A stretch of 64,000 bases of DNA from Nitrospira tepida (lineage in GTDB: Bacteria > Nitrospirota > Nitrospiria > Nitrospirales > Nitrospiraceae), in NCBI RefSeq assembly GCF_947241125.1, contig NZ_OX365700.1, positions 2,698,001-2,762,000 of the forward strand, read 5' to 3'. The notes beneath the pieces were generated by a model, which searched no databases, had not been told where the DNA came from, and saw nothing but the letters and a program-made list of their open reading frames with translations. Of the stretch, positions 46,839-54,590 are shown one piece after another; the stretch's first letter is position 1; each line of letters opens with the position of its first letter. Made by a program: the position numbers and the translations under genes.

Positions 46839-47945
46839 ATGATTCCCCACTCCAAACCCTGCATTGAACCGGTTGACGAACAGGCCGTGCTCGACGTGCT
46901 GCGCTCCGGCCAGATTGCGCAGGGTCCCGCAGTCGCGCGCTTCGAACAGGCGATGGCGGAATATCTCGGCCTCCAGGGAGGCGTGGCGGTCAATTCCGGC
47001 ACGATGGCGCTCGAGCTGGCGCTGCGCGCGCTTCATATCGGCGAGCATGACGAAGTGATCCTGCCCAGCTATGTCTGCTCGGCGCCCTGGCAGGCCATCA
47101 CGCGCGTCGGGGCCAGGCCCGTCTTGGCCGACATCGATCCCGAGACCTTGAATATCGATCCGGCCTCCGCGCGGCGGGCGCTCACGACGAAGACGAGAGC
47201 CATCCTCGTGCCGCATCTGTTCGGCCTGCCGGCCGATCTCGAAGCCCTGCAACAGTTGGACGTACCGCTGATCGAAGACTGTGCCCACACGCTCGGAGCA
47301 ACGGTGGCAGGCCGACCGGTCGGGTCCGTCGGGACGCTGACGGTTTGCTCATTCTACGCCACCAAGCTCCTGTGCGCCGGTGAGGGGGGCATGATCCTGT
47401 CCAATGACAGCGCCCTGCTCGATCGTGTCCGCCAGTTCCGCGAATACGACGAGCGTCCTGTGCTGACGTTGGGGTCGTCCAACCTCAAGATGTCGGATCT
47501 CCATGCGGCGCTGGGCCGGGCGCAACTGGCTCGTCTCCCCGCATTCATCGCCAGGCGACGCCGGATTGCGGAGGTCTATCGGCAGACCTTGGCAGAGACT
47601 CGGGCCGGTAAGGGGCTGATCGGCCCGTCGGTGCCGTCCGCCCGCACGCACGTCTACTTTCGGTACGTCGTGCGTCTAAAGGCCGAAGGCCCGTGGGGAA
47701 GTTCGGCCGCGACGGTTGATCCGACAGACTCGCTGCTGGCTCGCTTTCATGCCGCGGGGCTTCAGGCACGTCGCCCCGTGTTTCGCCCCCTGCACCAATA
47801 CCTGGGCCACAAGGGCTTTCCCGCCAGCGAGGAAGCCTCCCGCACCGCGCTGTCGCTTCCCATTTATCCGTCGATGACCGAGGAAGACCTGCAATGTTGT
47901 CTTGCAACAATCCAGGAGGCTTGTGGTGAGGTCGCTCGAACTTGA
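46839..47945 (+). CDS. DegT/DnrJ/EryC1/StrS aminotransferase
   Basis: A 368-residue PLP-dependent aminotransferase that installs amino groups on nucleotide keto-sugars. It has SGTMALELALRAL, EDCAHTLGA and the PLP lysine Lys176 in FYATKLLCAGEGG. The C-terminal half includes the usual substrate-binding region (HVYFRYVVRL). It overlaps the following gene by about 20 bp. Confidence 0.92.
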   Translation: MIPHSKPCIEPVDEQAVLDVLRSGQIAQGPAVARFEQAMAEYLGLQGGVAVNSGTMALELALRALHIGEHDEVILPSYVCSAPWQAITRVGARPVLADIDPETLNIDPASARRALTTKTRAILVPHLFGLPADLEALQQLDVPLIEDCAHTLGATVAGRPVGSVGTLTVCSFYATKLLCAGEGGMILSNDSALLDRVRQFREYDERPVLTLGSSNLKMSDLHAALGRAQLARLPAFIARRRRIAEVYRQTLAETRAGKGLIGPSVPSARTHVYFRYVVRLKAEGPWGSSAATVDPTDSLLARFHAAGLQARRPVFRPLHQYLGHKGFPASEEASRTALSLPIYPSMTEEDLQCCLATIQEACGEVART

Positions 47946-49089
47946 TCCGGCCCTCGCTCCTCCCGCCAGGATATTCCAGTGGACCGGCGCCGCGGGCCTC
48001 TCCGGATTGGCGCTCACCGCTCTCTTGCTGACGCCCACCGTCCAAGGGTGGTTCATCGAGCAGGGGGAACGGTGGCTCCACATTCTGCTGCTCTCCTTTT
48101 GGACCAGCATCGCCCTGACTCCCATCGCGGCCTGGGCCGGGCATCGGTGGGGACTGGTGGACGTGCCAGCCGCCCGCAAGATTCACCGCCATGCCACGCC
48201 GCGGACAGGGGGCGTGGCCGTGTATTTGGCTCTGGTGCTCGCTCTGCTGATGAACTCGATCCTGGCCGGATGGATGGCGGCGCTCCTGATCGCCGGCTCG
48301 TTGTTGTTCGTGGTCGGCCTGTTTGACGACGCCCGCGAAGTACCGGCCAGGTTCAAGTTGTTCTCCCACATTCTGGCAGCCGGGCTCGTGACTGCCTCCG
48401 GCAAGGTGCTGACCCTGTTTCCGGCCTCGCCGATGGGAGATGCCGCCAACCTGGCGCTCACCTTGTTGTGGATCGTCGGCATCACGAGCGCGTTCAACTT
48501 TTTCGACGGCATGGACGGCTTGGCCGCCGGCCTCGCGGTGCTGATCGCCGGCTTCATGGGCTTTGTGGCTTTCGATACCGATCAGGCCGGATTGGGCTGG
48601 CTCGCCGTGGGCATCGTCGGCGCCTGCCTCGGGTTTCTTCCGTACAATTTCCGTCCTGGCCGCCAGGCCGTCATCTTTCTCGGCGACTGCGGCTCGACCT
48701 TCCTGGGCTTCACCCTGGCCTGCCTGGCGGTCACGGGCCACTGGGCGGACCAAAATCCCATCGTGTCCTTCAGCAACCCGTTGCTGATCTTCGGCGTGCT
48801 GATCTATGACATGGTCCACATCACGATCGCGCGCATCGCCACGGGGAAGGTGACATCGCTACGCTCGTGGCTGGAATACGTCGGGAAGGATCACCTCCAT
48901 CACCGCCTCGAGCGGGTTCTGGGCAGCCGTGTCGCCAGCGTGCTCTTCATCTACAGCCTCACCATCTCCTTGGGCATCGCCGCCATCGTGCTCCGGAAGG
49001 CCGACACCACCGAAGCGCTGCTGTTACTGGCCCAAGCGACCATGATCATCCTCATGGTCACCGTGCTGGAGCAGCGGGGTAATCGTTAG
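47926..49089 (+). CDS. WecA/MraY-type undecaprenyl-phosphate sugar-1-phosphate transferase
   Basis: A 387-residue polytopic membrane enzyme with about ten helices. It attaches the first sugar-1-phosphate to undecaprenyl phosphate and so would initiate the repeat unit. Family motifs are GLVDVPAARKIHRHATPRTGG, VGLFDDAREVPARFK, FNFFDGMDGLAAG, and the HHRLERVLGS histidine motif. The start is a GTG (47926, or 47923) placed 6 nt after an AGGAGG. It is the last gene of the EPS locus. Confidence 0.9.
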   Translation: MRSLELDPALAPPARIFQWTGAAGLSGLALTALLLTPTVQGWFIEQGERWLHILLLSFWTSIALTPIAAWAGHRWGLVDVPAARKIHRHATPRTGGVAVYLALVLALLMNSILAGWMAALLIAGSLLFVVGLFDDAREVPARFKLFSHILAAGLVTASGKVLTLFPASPMGDAANLALTLLWIVGITSAFNFFDGMDGLAAGLAVLIAGFMGFVAFDTDQAGLGWLAVGIVGACLGFLPYNFRPGRQAVIFLGDCGSTFLGFTLACLAVTGHWADQNPIVSFSNPLLIFGVLIYDMVHITIARIATGKVTSLRSWLEYVGKDHLHHRLERVLGSRVASVLFIYSLTISLGIAAIVLRKADTTEALLLLAQATMIILMVTVLEQRGNR

Positions 49090-49105
49090 CCCGAAGACGA
49101 CAAGC

Positions 49106-49203
49106 GTCAATCGTCACTCGTCAATGGTCATTCGTGAACATCAAGGACACAGGTCCGAAACGGTTGACGGTTGACGATTGACGGTTGACCTTTGACGCAT
49201 GAC
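49106..49203. repeat. Inverted arrays of 7-bp repeats
   Basis: Four consecutive heptamers of the form GTCANTN lie at 49106-49133. Six consecutive heptamers ending TGAC lie at 49162-49203 (GGTTGAC twice, GATTGAC, GGTTGAC, CTTTGAC, GCATGAC). The two arrays are roughly reverse complements and are separated by 28 bp, so the transcript could fold into a long imperfect hairpin. It lies between the end of the EPS locus and mtnA and may act as a transcription terminator. Confidence 0.85.
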
Positions 49204-49228
49204 GTTCCATCCCGCGTCCTGTTACAAT
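49199..49228 (+). promoter_or_regulatory. Possible promoter of mtnA
   Basis: A good -10 TACAAT (49223-49228) lies only 7 nt before the mtnA ATG, and an ATGACG -35-like string is 18 nt upstream. No ribosome-binding site precedes the ATG. If real, the transcript would start at or next to the start codon, a leaderless mRNA. Confidence 0.35.
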
Positions 49229-49235
49229 CGCCTCC

Positions 49236-50255
49236 ATGGTTCAGACCGTTGAATGGAAAGACGGCGCCGTCCGCCTGCTGGATCAAACCAAGCTCCCGCT
49301 CCATGTCGAATTTCTGGATTGCCGCGATTATTTTGCAGTCGCGCAGGCGATACGAGAACTCCGTGTGCGCGGCGCTCCCGCCATCGGCATCACGGCCGCG
49401 ATGGGAGTGGCTCTGGGGGCCCAGGCCCTTGTTGCTACCGACTTTGACCGCTTCAAAGCGGAGCTCTGGACCATTTGCGACCATCTGGCTGCAACGAGAC
49501 CGACCGCCGTAAACCTCTTCTGGGCCATCGAGCGGATGAAGCGGGTCGTGGACCGGCATCAGGGCAGCCCCATCCCCGAGATCAAAATGGCCTTGATCGA
49601 TGAAGCTCAAGCGATCCTTCAAGAAGATATCCGGATGTGCCGTTCTATCGGGTATCATGGCGCATTACTGATCAAGAACGATCAGACGATCCTGACCCAT
49701 TGCAACGCCGGCGCGCTCGCGACCGGCGGCTACGGGACCGCGCTGGGGGTCGTGCGCGCGGCCTGGGAACAGGGGAAAAAGATCCGCGTGATCGCCGGCG
49801 AAACCAGACCGGTTCTGCAAGGAGCCAGGCTCACGGCCTGGGAACTGATGCAGGACGGGATTCCCGTTACCTTGATCACCGACAATATGGCCGGCGCCCT
49901 GATGAAACAGGGCAAAATTCACGTATGTATCGTCGGCGCCGACCGGATCTCCGCGAACGGCGATGTCGCCAACAAAATCGGGACATACTCTGTCGCAGTG
50001 CTGGCCAGAGCCCACGGCATTCCGTTTTACGTCGCGGCGCCGTCCTCCACCATCGACCTGAACACCATTTCCGGTGACAAGATTCCAATTGAAGAACGGA
50101 GCTCTGAAGAGGTGCGCACTGCGCTTGGCAGCACCCACCTCGCGCCGCCCGAGGTCGAGGTCTACAACCCCGCCTTCGACGTCACACCGGCTGATCTCAT
50201 CACCGGCATCATCACGGAGCGGGGAGTGGTGGAACCCGCACGGCTCTCTCTTTAA
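49236..50255 (+). CDS. mtnA: S-methyl-5-thioribose-1-phosphate isomerase
   Basis: A 339-residue enzyme of the methionine salvage pathway, isomerising methylthioribose-1-phosphate to the ribulose form. It starts [20 protein letters not shown]. The catalytic cysteine lies in [18 protein letters not shown] and the catalytic aspartate in [19 protein letters not shown]. Length is typical. It is probably monocistronic, as 74 bp separate it from the regulator gene. Confidence 0.95.
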   Translation: MVQTVEWKDGAVRLLDQTKLPLHVEFLDCRDYFAVAQAIRELRVRGAPAIGITAAMGVALGAQALVATDFDRFKAELWTICDHLAATRPTAVNLFWAIERMKRVVDRHQGSPIPEIKMALIDEAQAILQEDIRMCRSIGYHGALLIKNDQTILTHCNAGALATGGYGTALGVVRAAWEQGKKIRVIAGETRPVLQGARLTAWELMQDGIPVTLITDNMAGALMKQGKIHVCIVGADRISANGDVANKIGTYSVAVLARAHGIPFYVAAPSSTIDLNTISGDKIPIEERSSEEVRTALGSTHLAPPEVEVYNPAFDVTPADLITGIITERGVVEPARLSL

Positions 50256-50329
50256 TCAGCCGTCACCACAAGGACTGGAATTACGTCTCAATCGGATGTA
50301 TCCTCTGGCTCCCCCCGAGGCCCGGCTCC

Positions 50330-51745
50330 ATGTCGAAGAAAATACTGATCGTCGACGACGATCCGGATATTTCCAGCGGGTTGAAGAGCCGCCTCTCGTG
50401 GCTTGGATACGATACCGCTACGGCAATGGACGGAGCGGAGGCCCTCAAGGAAGTCGAATCCTCACGCCCTCATGTCGTCCTTTTGGATCTCGAATTGCCG
50501 GGCCTGTCAGGCCTGGACCTCCTGAAGAAACTCCACAGTGACTGCAGGCCACTGTCGGGCTCCGCAAATGGACGGCAAGCATCTCCTCGCCCCGCCGTCA
50601 TCATGATGACGGCGTTCGGGACGATTCCCCGGGCCGTCGAAGCCGTTAAAATGGGCGCCTACGATTTCATCACCAAGCCGTTCGAAATAGACCACTTGGT
50701 GCTGGTGATTCAAAAAGCACTTGAACATGAGCAATTGCGTCAGGAAGTCCGGTTCCTGCGAACCGAAGTGGATACGCGTTACCGGCTCATAGTCGGGCCA
50801 AGTCCCAAGATGCGGATGGTCGTCGAGACGGCCGAACGAGTGGCCGGAACCGACATCGTAACCTTGCTGCTTGGGGAAACCGGGACCGGTAAAGAAGTGC
50901 TGGCTCGTGCGATCCACCAGTGGAGCGCGCGGCGGGATCGTCCGTTTGTGGTGATCAATTGCGCCGCCCTGCCCGAGACCCTCCTGGAAAACGAGTTGTT
51001 CGGCCATGAAAAGGGCGCCTACACGGGGGCCACCGGCCCGCACGAGGGCAAGGTCGAGGCGGCCCAGGGAGGCACCCTGTTTCTCGACGAAGTCGGCGAG
51101 ATGCCGCTCTCCTTACAGGCGAAGTTCTTGCGGCTGTTGCAGGATCGGGAATTTCACCGCGTGGGAGGAACCCGCCTCGTCAAGGTGGACATACGAGTCC
51201 TGGCTGCGACGAACAAGGCGCTTGCGGCGGAGGTCAAGGCCGGCACGTTTCGAGAAGACCTCTTCTATCGGCTGAACGTCGTGCCGATTACGTTGCCGCC
51301 GCTGCGCCATCGGCGCGAGGACATTCCGGTCCTGGTGGAGCACATTTTTGCCCGCGAAGCCGGGCGGACAGGCGGGCTCCCGAAGCAGCTCACGTCCGAC
51401 GCGATGGCCGCGGTCATGACCTACAAGTGGCCGGGGAACGTCCGGGAGCTGGAGAACGTCCTTGCCCGGGCCGTGATCTTGTCCGACCGTCAGGAGATCG
51501 GACCGGTTCAGCTCGCGCTCGGCGGAACCAGCGGGGAGGGCGGCCCGTTCCCATTCATCAGTGAGACGGAAGAGTTACCGTACCACAACTTGATCGAAGC
51601 CTACAGCCGGTACTTGATCCTTGAAGCCCTCAACCGGACGAGCGGGAATCAAACCAAGGCGGCGGAATTGCTGCGCCTCCAGCGGACGTACCTCACGAAG
51701 CTCCTCAGACACAAGAACATTCCGTCCTATTCGTCCGACTCATAG
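50330..51745 (+). CDS. Sigma-54-dependent response regulator (NtrC type)
   Basis: A 471-residue cytoplasmic transcription activator. The receiver domain (about 1-135) has the acidic pair at Asp10-11 and the phospho-acceptor Asp53 (LLDLELPG), with an insert of about 15 residues (around 68-84) before the MMTAFGT strand. The AAA+ domain has Walker A GETGTGKE (180-187) and the sigma-54 contact loop GAYTGA (227-232). A Fis-type helix-turn-helix ends the protein (QTKAAELLRLQRTYLTKLLR). The convergent sensor kinase gene ends 50 bp away. The EPS promoter candidate at 22829-22846 is a natural target. Confidence 0.94.
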   Translation: MSKKILIVDDDPDISSGLKSRLSWLGYDTATAMDGAEALKEVESSRPHVVLLDLELPGLSGLDLLKKLHSDCRPLSGSANGRQASPRPAVIMMTAFGTIPRAVEAVKMGAYDFITKPFEIDHLVLVIQKALEHEQLRQEVRFLRTEVDTRYRLIVGPSPKMRMVVETAERVAGTDIVTLLLGETGTGKEVLARAIHQWSARRDRPFVVINCAALPETLLENELFGHEKGAYTGATGPHEGKVEAAQGGTLFLDEVGEMPLSLQAKFLRLLQDREFHRVGGTRLVKVDIRVLAATNKALAAEVKAGTFREDLFYRLNVVPITLPPLRHRREDIPVLVEHIFAREAGRTGGLPKQLTSDAMAAVMTYKWPGNVRELENVLARAVILSDRQEIGPVQLALGGTSGEGGPFPFISETEELPYHNLIEAYSRYLILEALNRTSGNQTKAAELLRLQRTYLTKLLRHKNIPSYSSDS

Positions 51746-51794
51746 CCCTCCAAGCCTTCGACCCATCCGCGCCGCCAGCAACCGATGTCCTTCG

Positions 51795-53555
51795 TCAGAT
51801 CCCGACCCCCTTATCTGAATGGCGAGGAATGGTCACCGTAAAGCGACTGCCACGACCGACGGCGCTTTCGACCGCAATGTGTCCATGATGCAGTTCAACC
51901 AGATGTTTGGTGATGGACAAACCCAACCCGGATCCCCGGACCTGCGTGGCCGAGGATGGGGTGCGATAGAAGGGGAGAAAGATCGAGTCCAAGTCCTGGA
52001 CGGCGATGCCGCAGCCCGTGTCCTCCACCGAAAAGACCACGCACTCGCCATGGTCTTCCAGTATGCGGACGATGATGTGTCCTCCGGGCTCCGTGAATTT
52101 GAGGGCGTTGTGTACCAGGTTCGTGAGGACGCGAACCAGCTTGTCGCGATCGACCGACACCTCCGGCATGGACAGCGGCACATCCAACCTGACATCCACC
52201 CTCTTCTCGACGGCAAAATGCCGGAGCGTCGCCATGGCGTCGGCCACCAGATCCAGAGGATGCACGGCAGTGAGAGACAACGCCCACCGGCCGGCCTGGA
52301 GGCGTGACAAGTCCAGGAGATCGTCAATCATGCGGCGCAGTCGCTCCAGATTCCCCTGTACCCTCTCAAGCGACAAGCGTTGTTTCTGGTCCAAGGTTCC
52401 GTCCACCCCGTCAAGCAGATTTTCGAGGTGGACCTTCATCGAGGTTAGTGGGGTCCGCAGCTCATGCGACACGTTCGACAATAAGGAGGTTTTAAGTTGA
52501 TCCAGTTGCTGCAACCGCTCGTTGGCTTGCCGGAGTTCACGGGTGCGGGCTTCAATCCGCTCCTCCAACGTCTGCAACAGCTCCCGCAAGGCGCCGTCGC
52601 GTTCCTGCAGCGAACGGGCCATTACATTGAAACTCTCCGAAAGATCCCCGACTTCATCGGCGGAGGGCGTTGCGAGCGAGGCGGAATAATCCCCGCGTGA
52701 GATTTGCCGAGCGGCGTCACGCAATGCCACGAGCGGTTGAGTCAGCCGGTGCGACAGGAAGGCAACCGCCGCAATCCCGCCGCCCATGATCAGGAGCGTG
52801 AGCCAGGCAAGCTCCGACAGCAATCCGCGAAGCAGCCGTTGAGGATTTTTTGCCGATAGGCCGATCTGGATTAATCCCAACGGATGATCGACACTCCGCG
52901 ACCGTGGACCACCGAGGATCACTTGTTCATCTTGGGCCAGCCCGAACGTCAAATCCGGCGGAGACCGGCCCGGATCGCGCCTGATCGGGAAGAGCACGTC
53001 GTAATGCAGCGCATCACCGCGGAACAGGACGTCCCAGAAGCCGGGGTTCGGAGCCGGCAAGAGCTGTCCTTCACGAAGAAAGAAGGCGGAGACCGACGGG
53101 CCTTCGCTACGGCTGGACTCAAGCAGATTGCGTCGTTCTGCGGACACGCGAGGCAATGGTACGGACCACGGCTCCTGATTCGTCCCGAGCGTCCAGACGG
53201 CCTTTCCGCGGACGACCAACGGCTCTCCATCCATTTCCGCGATGAGGACATAAGCCACATCGGGATCGATCAAGGCCCCTTCGACCAACTGTTCCAATCG
53301 CGGCAGATCCCTCGCAATGACGCTGTACCGACCGGACCCCGCGATGGTCTCGGCCAACAACGTCCCGTTTCGCAATAGCCCCTGCGTGGTCATCTGCGCC
53401 AACCGGTCCGAGAAAAACCATCCGACGGCCGCGCACGCCAGCACCAGCACGGCTCCCGCCAGGACGATCAGTTTAAAGGTCCATGACCGGAAGCGTGAGA
53501 GGCGAGCGGAGGAGAGGCCATCCCTGGCCTGAACCGTGGGATGAATGGTTTCCAT
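51795..53555 (-). CDS. Sensor histidine kinase (periplasmic-sensing, HAMP)
   Basis: A 586-residue inner-membrane kinase. TM1 spans about 28-49, a periplasmic sensor of about 195 residues follows, and TM2 spans about 248-268. A HAMP linker (269-322) and a coiled-coil stretch lead to the HisKA domain with phospho-acceptor His364 in NVSHELRTPLTSM. The HATPase domain has the N box LVHNALKF, G1 DTGCGI and G2 GSGLGL. It is the last gene of the receptor/binding-protein operon, and its partner is most likely the convergent sigma-54 regulator. Confidence 0.94.
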   Translation of the reverse strand: METIHPTVQARDGLSSARLSRFRSWTFKLIVLAGAVLVLACAAVGWFFSDRLAQMTTQGLLRNGTLLAETIAGSGRYSVIARDLPRLEQLVEGALIDPDVAYVLIAEMDGEPLVVRGKAVWTLGTNQEPWSVPLPRVSAERRNLLESSRSEGPSVSAFFLREGQLLPAPNPGFWDVLFRGDALHYDVLFPIRRDPGRSPPDLTFGLAQDEQVILGGPRSRSVDHPLGLIQIGLSAKNPQRLLRGLLSELAWLTLLIMGGGIAAVAFLSHRLTQPLVALRDAARQISRGDYSASLATPSADEVGDLSESFNVMARSLQERDGALRELLQTLEERIEARTRELRQANERLQQLDQLKTSLLSNVSHELRTPLTSMKVHLENLLDGVDGTLDQKQRLSLERVQGNLERLRRMIDDLLDLSRLQAGRWALSLTAVHPLDLVADAMATLRHFAVEKRVDVRLDVPLSMPEVSVDRDKLVRVLTNLVHNALKFTEPGGHIIVRILEDHGECVVFSVEDTGCGIAVQDLDSIFLPFYRTPSSATQVRGSGLGLSITKHLVELHHGHIAVESAVGRGSRFTVTIPRHSDKGVGI

Positions 53556-53582
53556 ACTTGACCGTGGATGAAAACCAGGATG

Positions 53583-54542
53583 CTACCGGTTGCGATGCTG
53601 GGCCGTCGCACCAGGCCCGCCGAACAAGACCGAGGCCGTCCGGACGACCGCCTGATCGACCGGCGACTCAAGATACTCTGCCGTATTGAGGTTCACCGCC
53701 AGTTCGGGACGATCTGGAGGCACCAATAATCGCGAACGATTCCGTTGGCTTTTGAGCAGATCCCGTGCCAGGCGGCCGGCTTGCTCGCCGATCCGGCGCG
53801 GATCGACGAATAGGGCGCCCAAGGCCCCCTGTTGCGCGGTAGCCGAGGAAAATCCGAACACGGGAATCGCGGCATCCATCGACGTTTGAAGCAGGAACGC
53901 CAGCGATTCCTCGCTGATCACCGTCGGGTCTTGAATCAACCACAGCAGATCGATGGACGCGATCAGCCCACGCGCCCGATCCGGCACGTCGCGGGGACCG
54001 GCAACCTGCGCGACGGCGAGGTCGAGCCCCATGCGCGCCGCCTGTTTTTGCGCATCCGTGACGAAGGAATCAATGCGTGGATCGCCGTAGAGCAGCCCGA
54101 TCCGGCTGGCGGCAGGGACGAGCTTTCGAATCGCGGTTAATTGGGCTTCCGGAGAGAGTCTCGTGACGATGCCGACCATATTGTCAGCCGGAAGGCCATG
54201 CACTTCAGGATTGAGCACCAGGCAGAACACCACCGGGGAGTCGGGAAGCTCAACCTTGGCCAGTAAGGCGGCCTTCAACCCGACCGCAAAGACCAGATCA
54301 GGATTCGACGCGCGAACCCGCCGCCCGAGTGCGCGTGGATCGACGTCGGCTGAATCGACCACGACTTCTTTCAGCGAAGTCTGCCGCGGAACCGAGGATT
54401 GAAACCCCTCGACCGCCTGGGTATAGAACAGTTGCTCCGACGACTTCAGGATAACAATGTCCCCGGCGTACGCGTACCCGCTTGTCGCAAAGCACAACGA
54501 GGCCAACCCCCAGGCGCTTACTAATGCCATCAGAGACCTCAT
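53583..54542 (-). CDS. Orphan ABC-type substrate-binding protein (ABC_sub_bind family)
   Basis: A 319-residue periplasmic protein with a signal peptide (cleavage near YAYAG, about residue 26) and the two-lobed fold of the ABC_sub_bind (TrpX-like) family. Landmarks are VILKSSEQLFYTQAVEGFQ, NPDLVFAVGLKAALLAK and NMVGIVTRLSPEAQL. No permease or ATPase gene accompanies it. The kinase gene follows 27 bp downstream on the same strand, so it may deliver a ligand signal to the kinase rather than feed a transporter. The ligand is unknown. Confidence 0.88.
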   Translation of the reverse strand: MRSLMALVSAWGLASLCFATSGYAYAGDIVILKSSEQLFYTQAVEGFQSSVPRQTSLKEVVVDSADVDPRALGRRVRASNPDLVFAVGLKAALLAKVELPDSPVVFCLVLNPEVHGLPADNMVGIVTRLSPEAQLTAIRKLVPAASRIGLLYGDPRIDSFVTDAQKQAARMGLDLAVAQVAGPRDVPDRARGLIASIDLLWLIQDPTVISEESLAFLLQTSMDAAIPVFGFSSATAQQGALGALFVDPRRIGEQAGRLARDLLKSQRNRSRLLVPPDRPELAVNLNTAEYLESPVDQAVVRTASVLFGGPGATAQHRNR

Positions 54543-54574
54543 GGCGACGTTATCCTATCACCGACGTAATTGAG

Positions 54575-54588
54575 GGCCTAGCTAGGCC
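54575..54588. promoter_or_regulatory. Perfect 14-bp palindrome
   Basis: GGCCTAGCTAGGCC lies in the short gap between the receptor gene's stop and the start of the substrate-binding gene. There is no T-run, so it may be an operator or a small RNA hairpin that tunes expression within the operon. Confidence 0.4.
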
Positions 54589-54590
54589 TC

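Noticed and set aside
49106-49203. CRISPR array
   Set aside because: The repeat units are 7 bp, contiguous without spacers, and in two opposing orientations.
22911-51745. Exosortase (XrtA)/PEP-CTERM type locus
   Set aside because: Gene content and regulator resemble such loci, but no exosortase or PEP-CTERM protein is present in the window.
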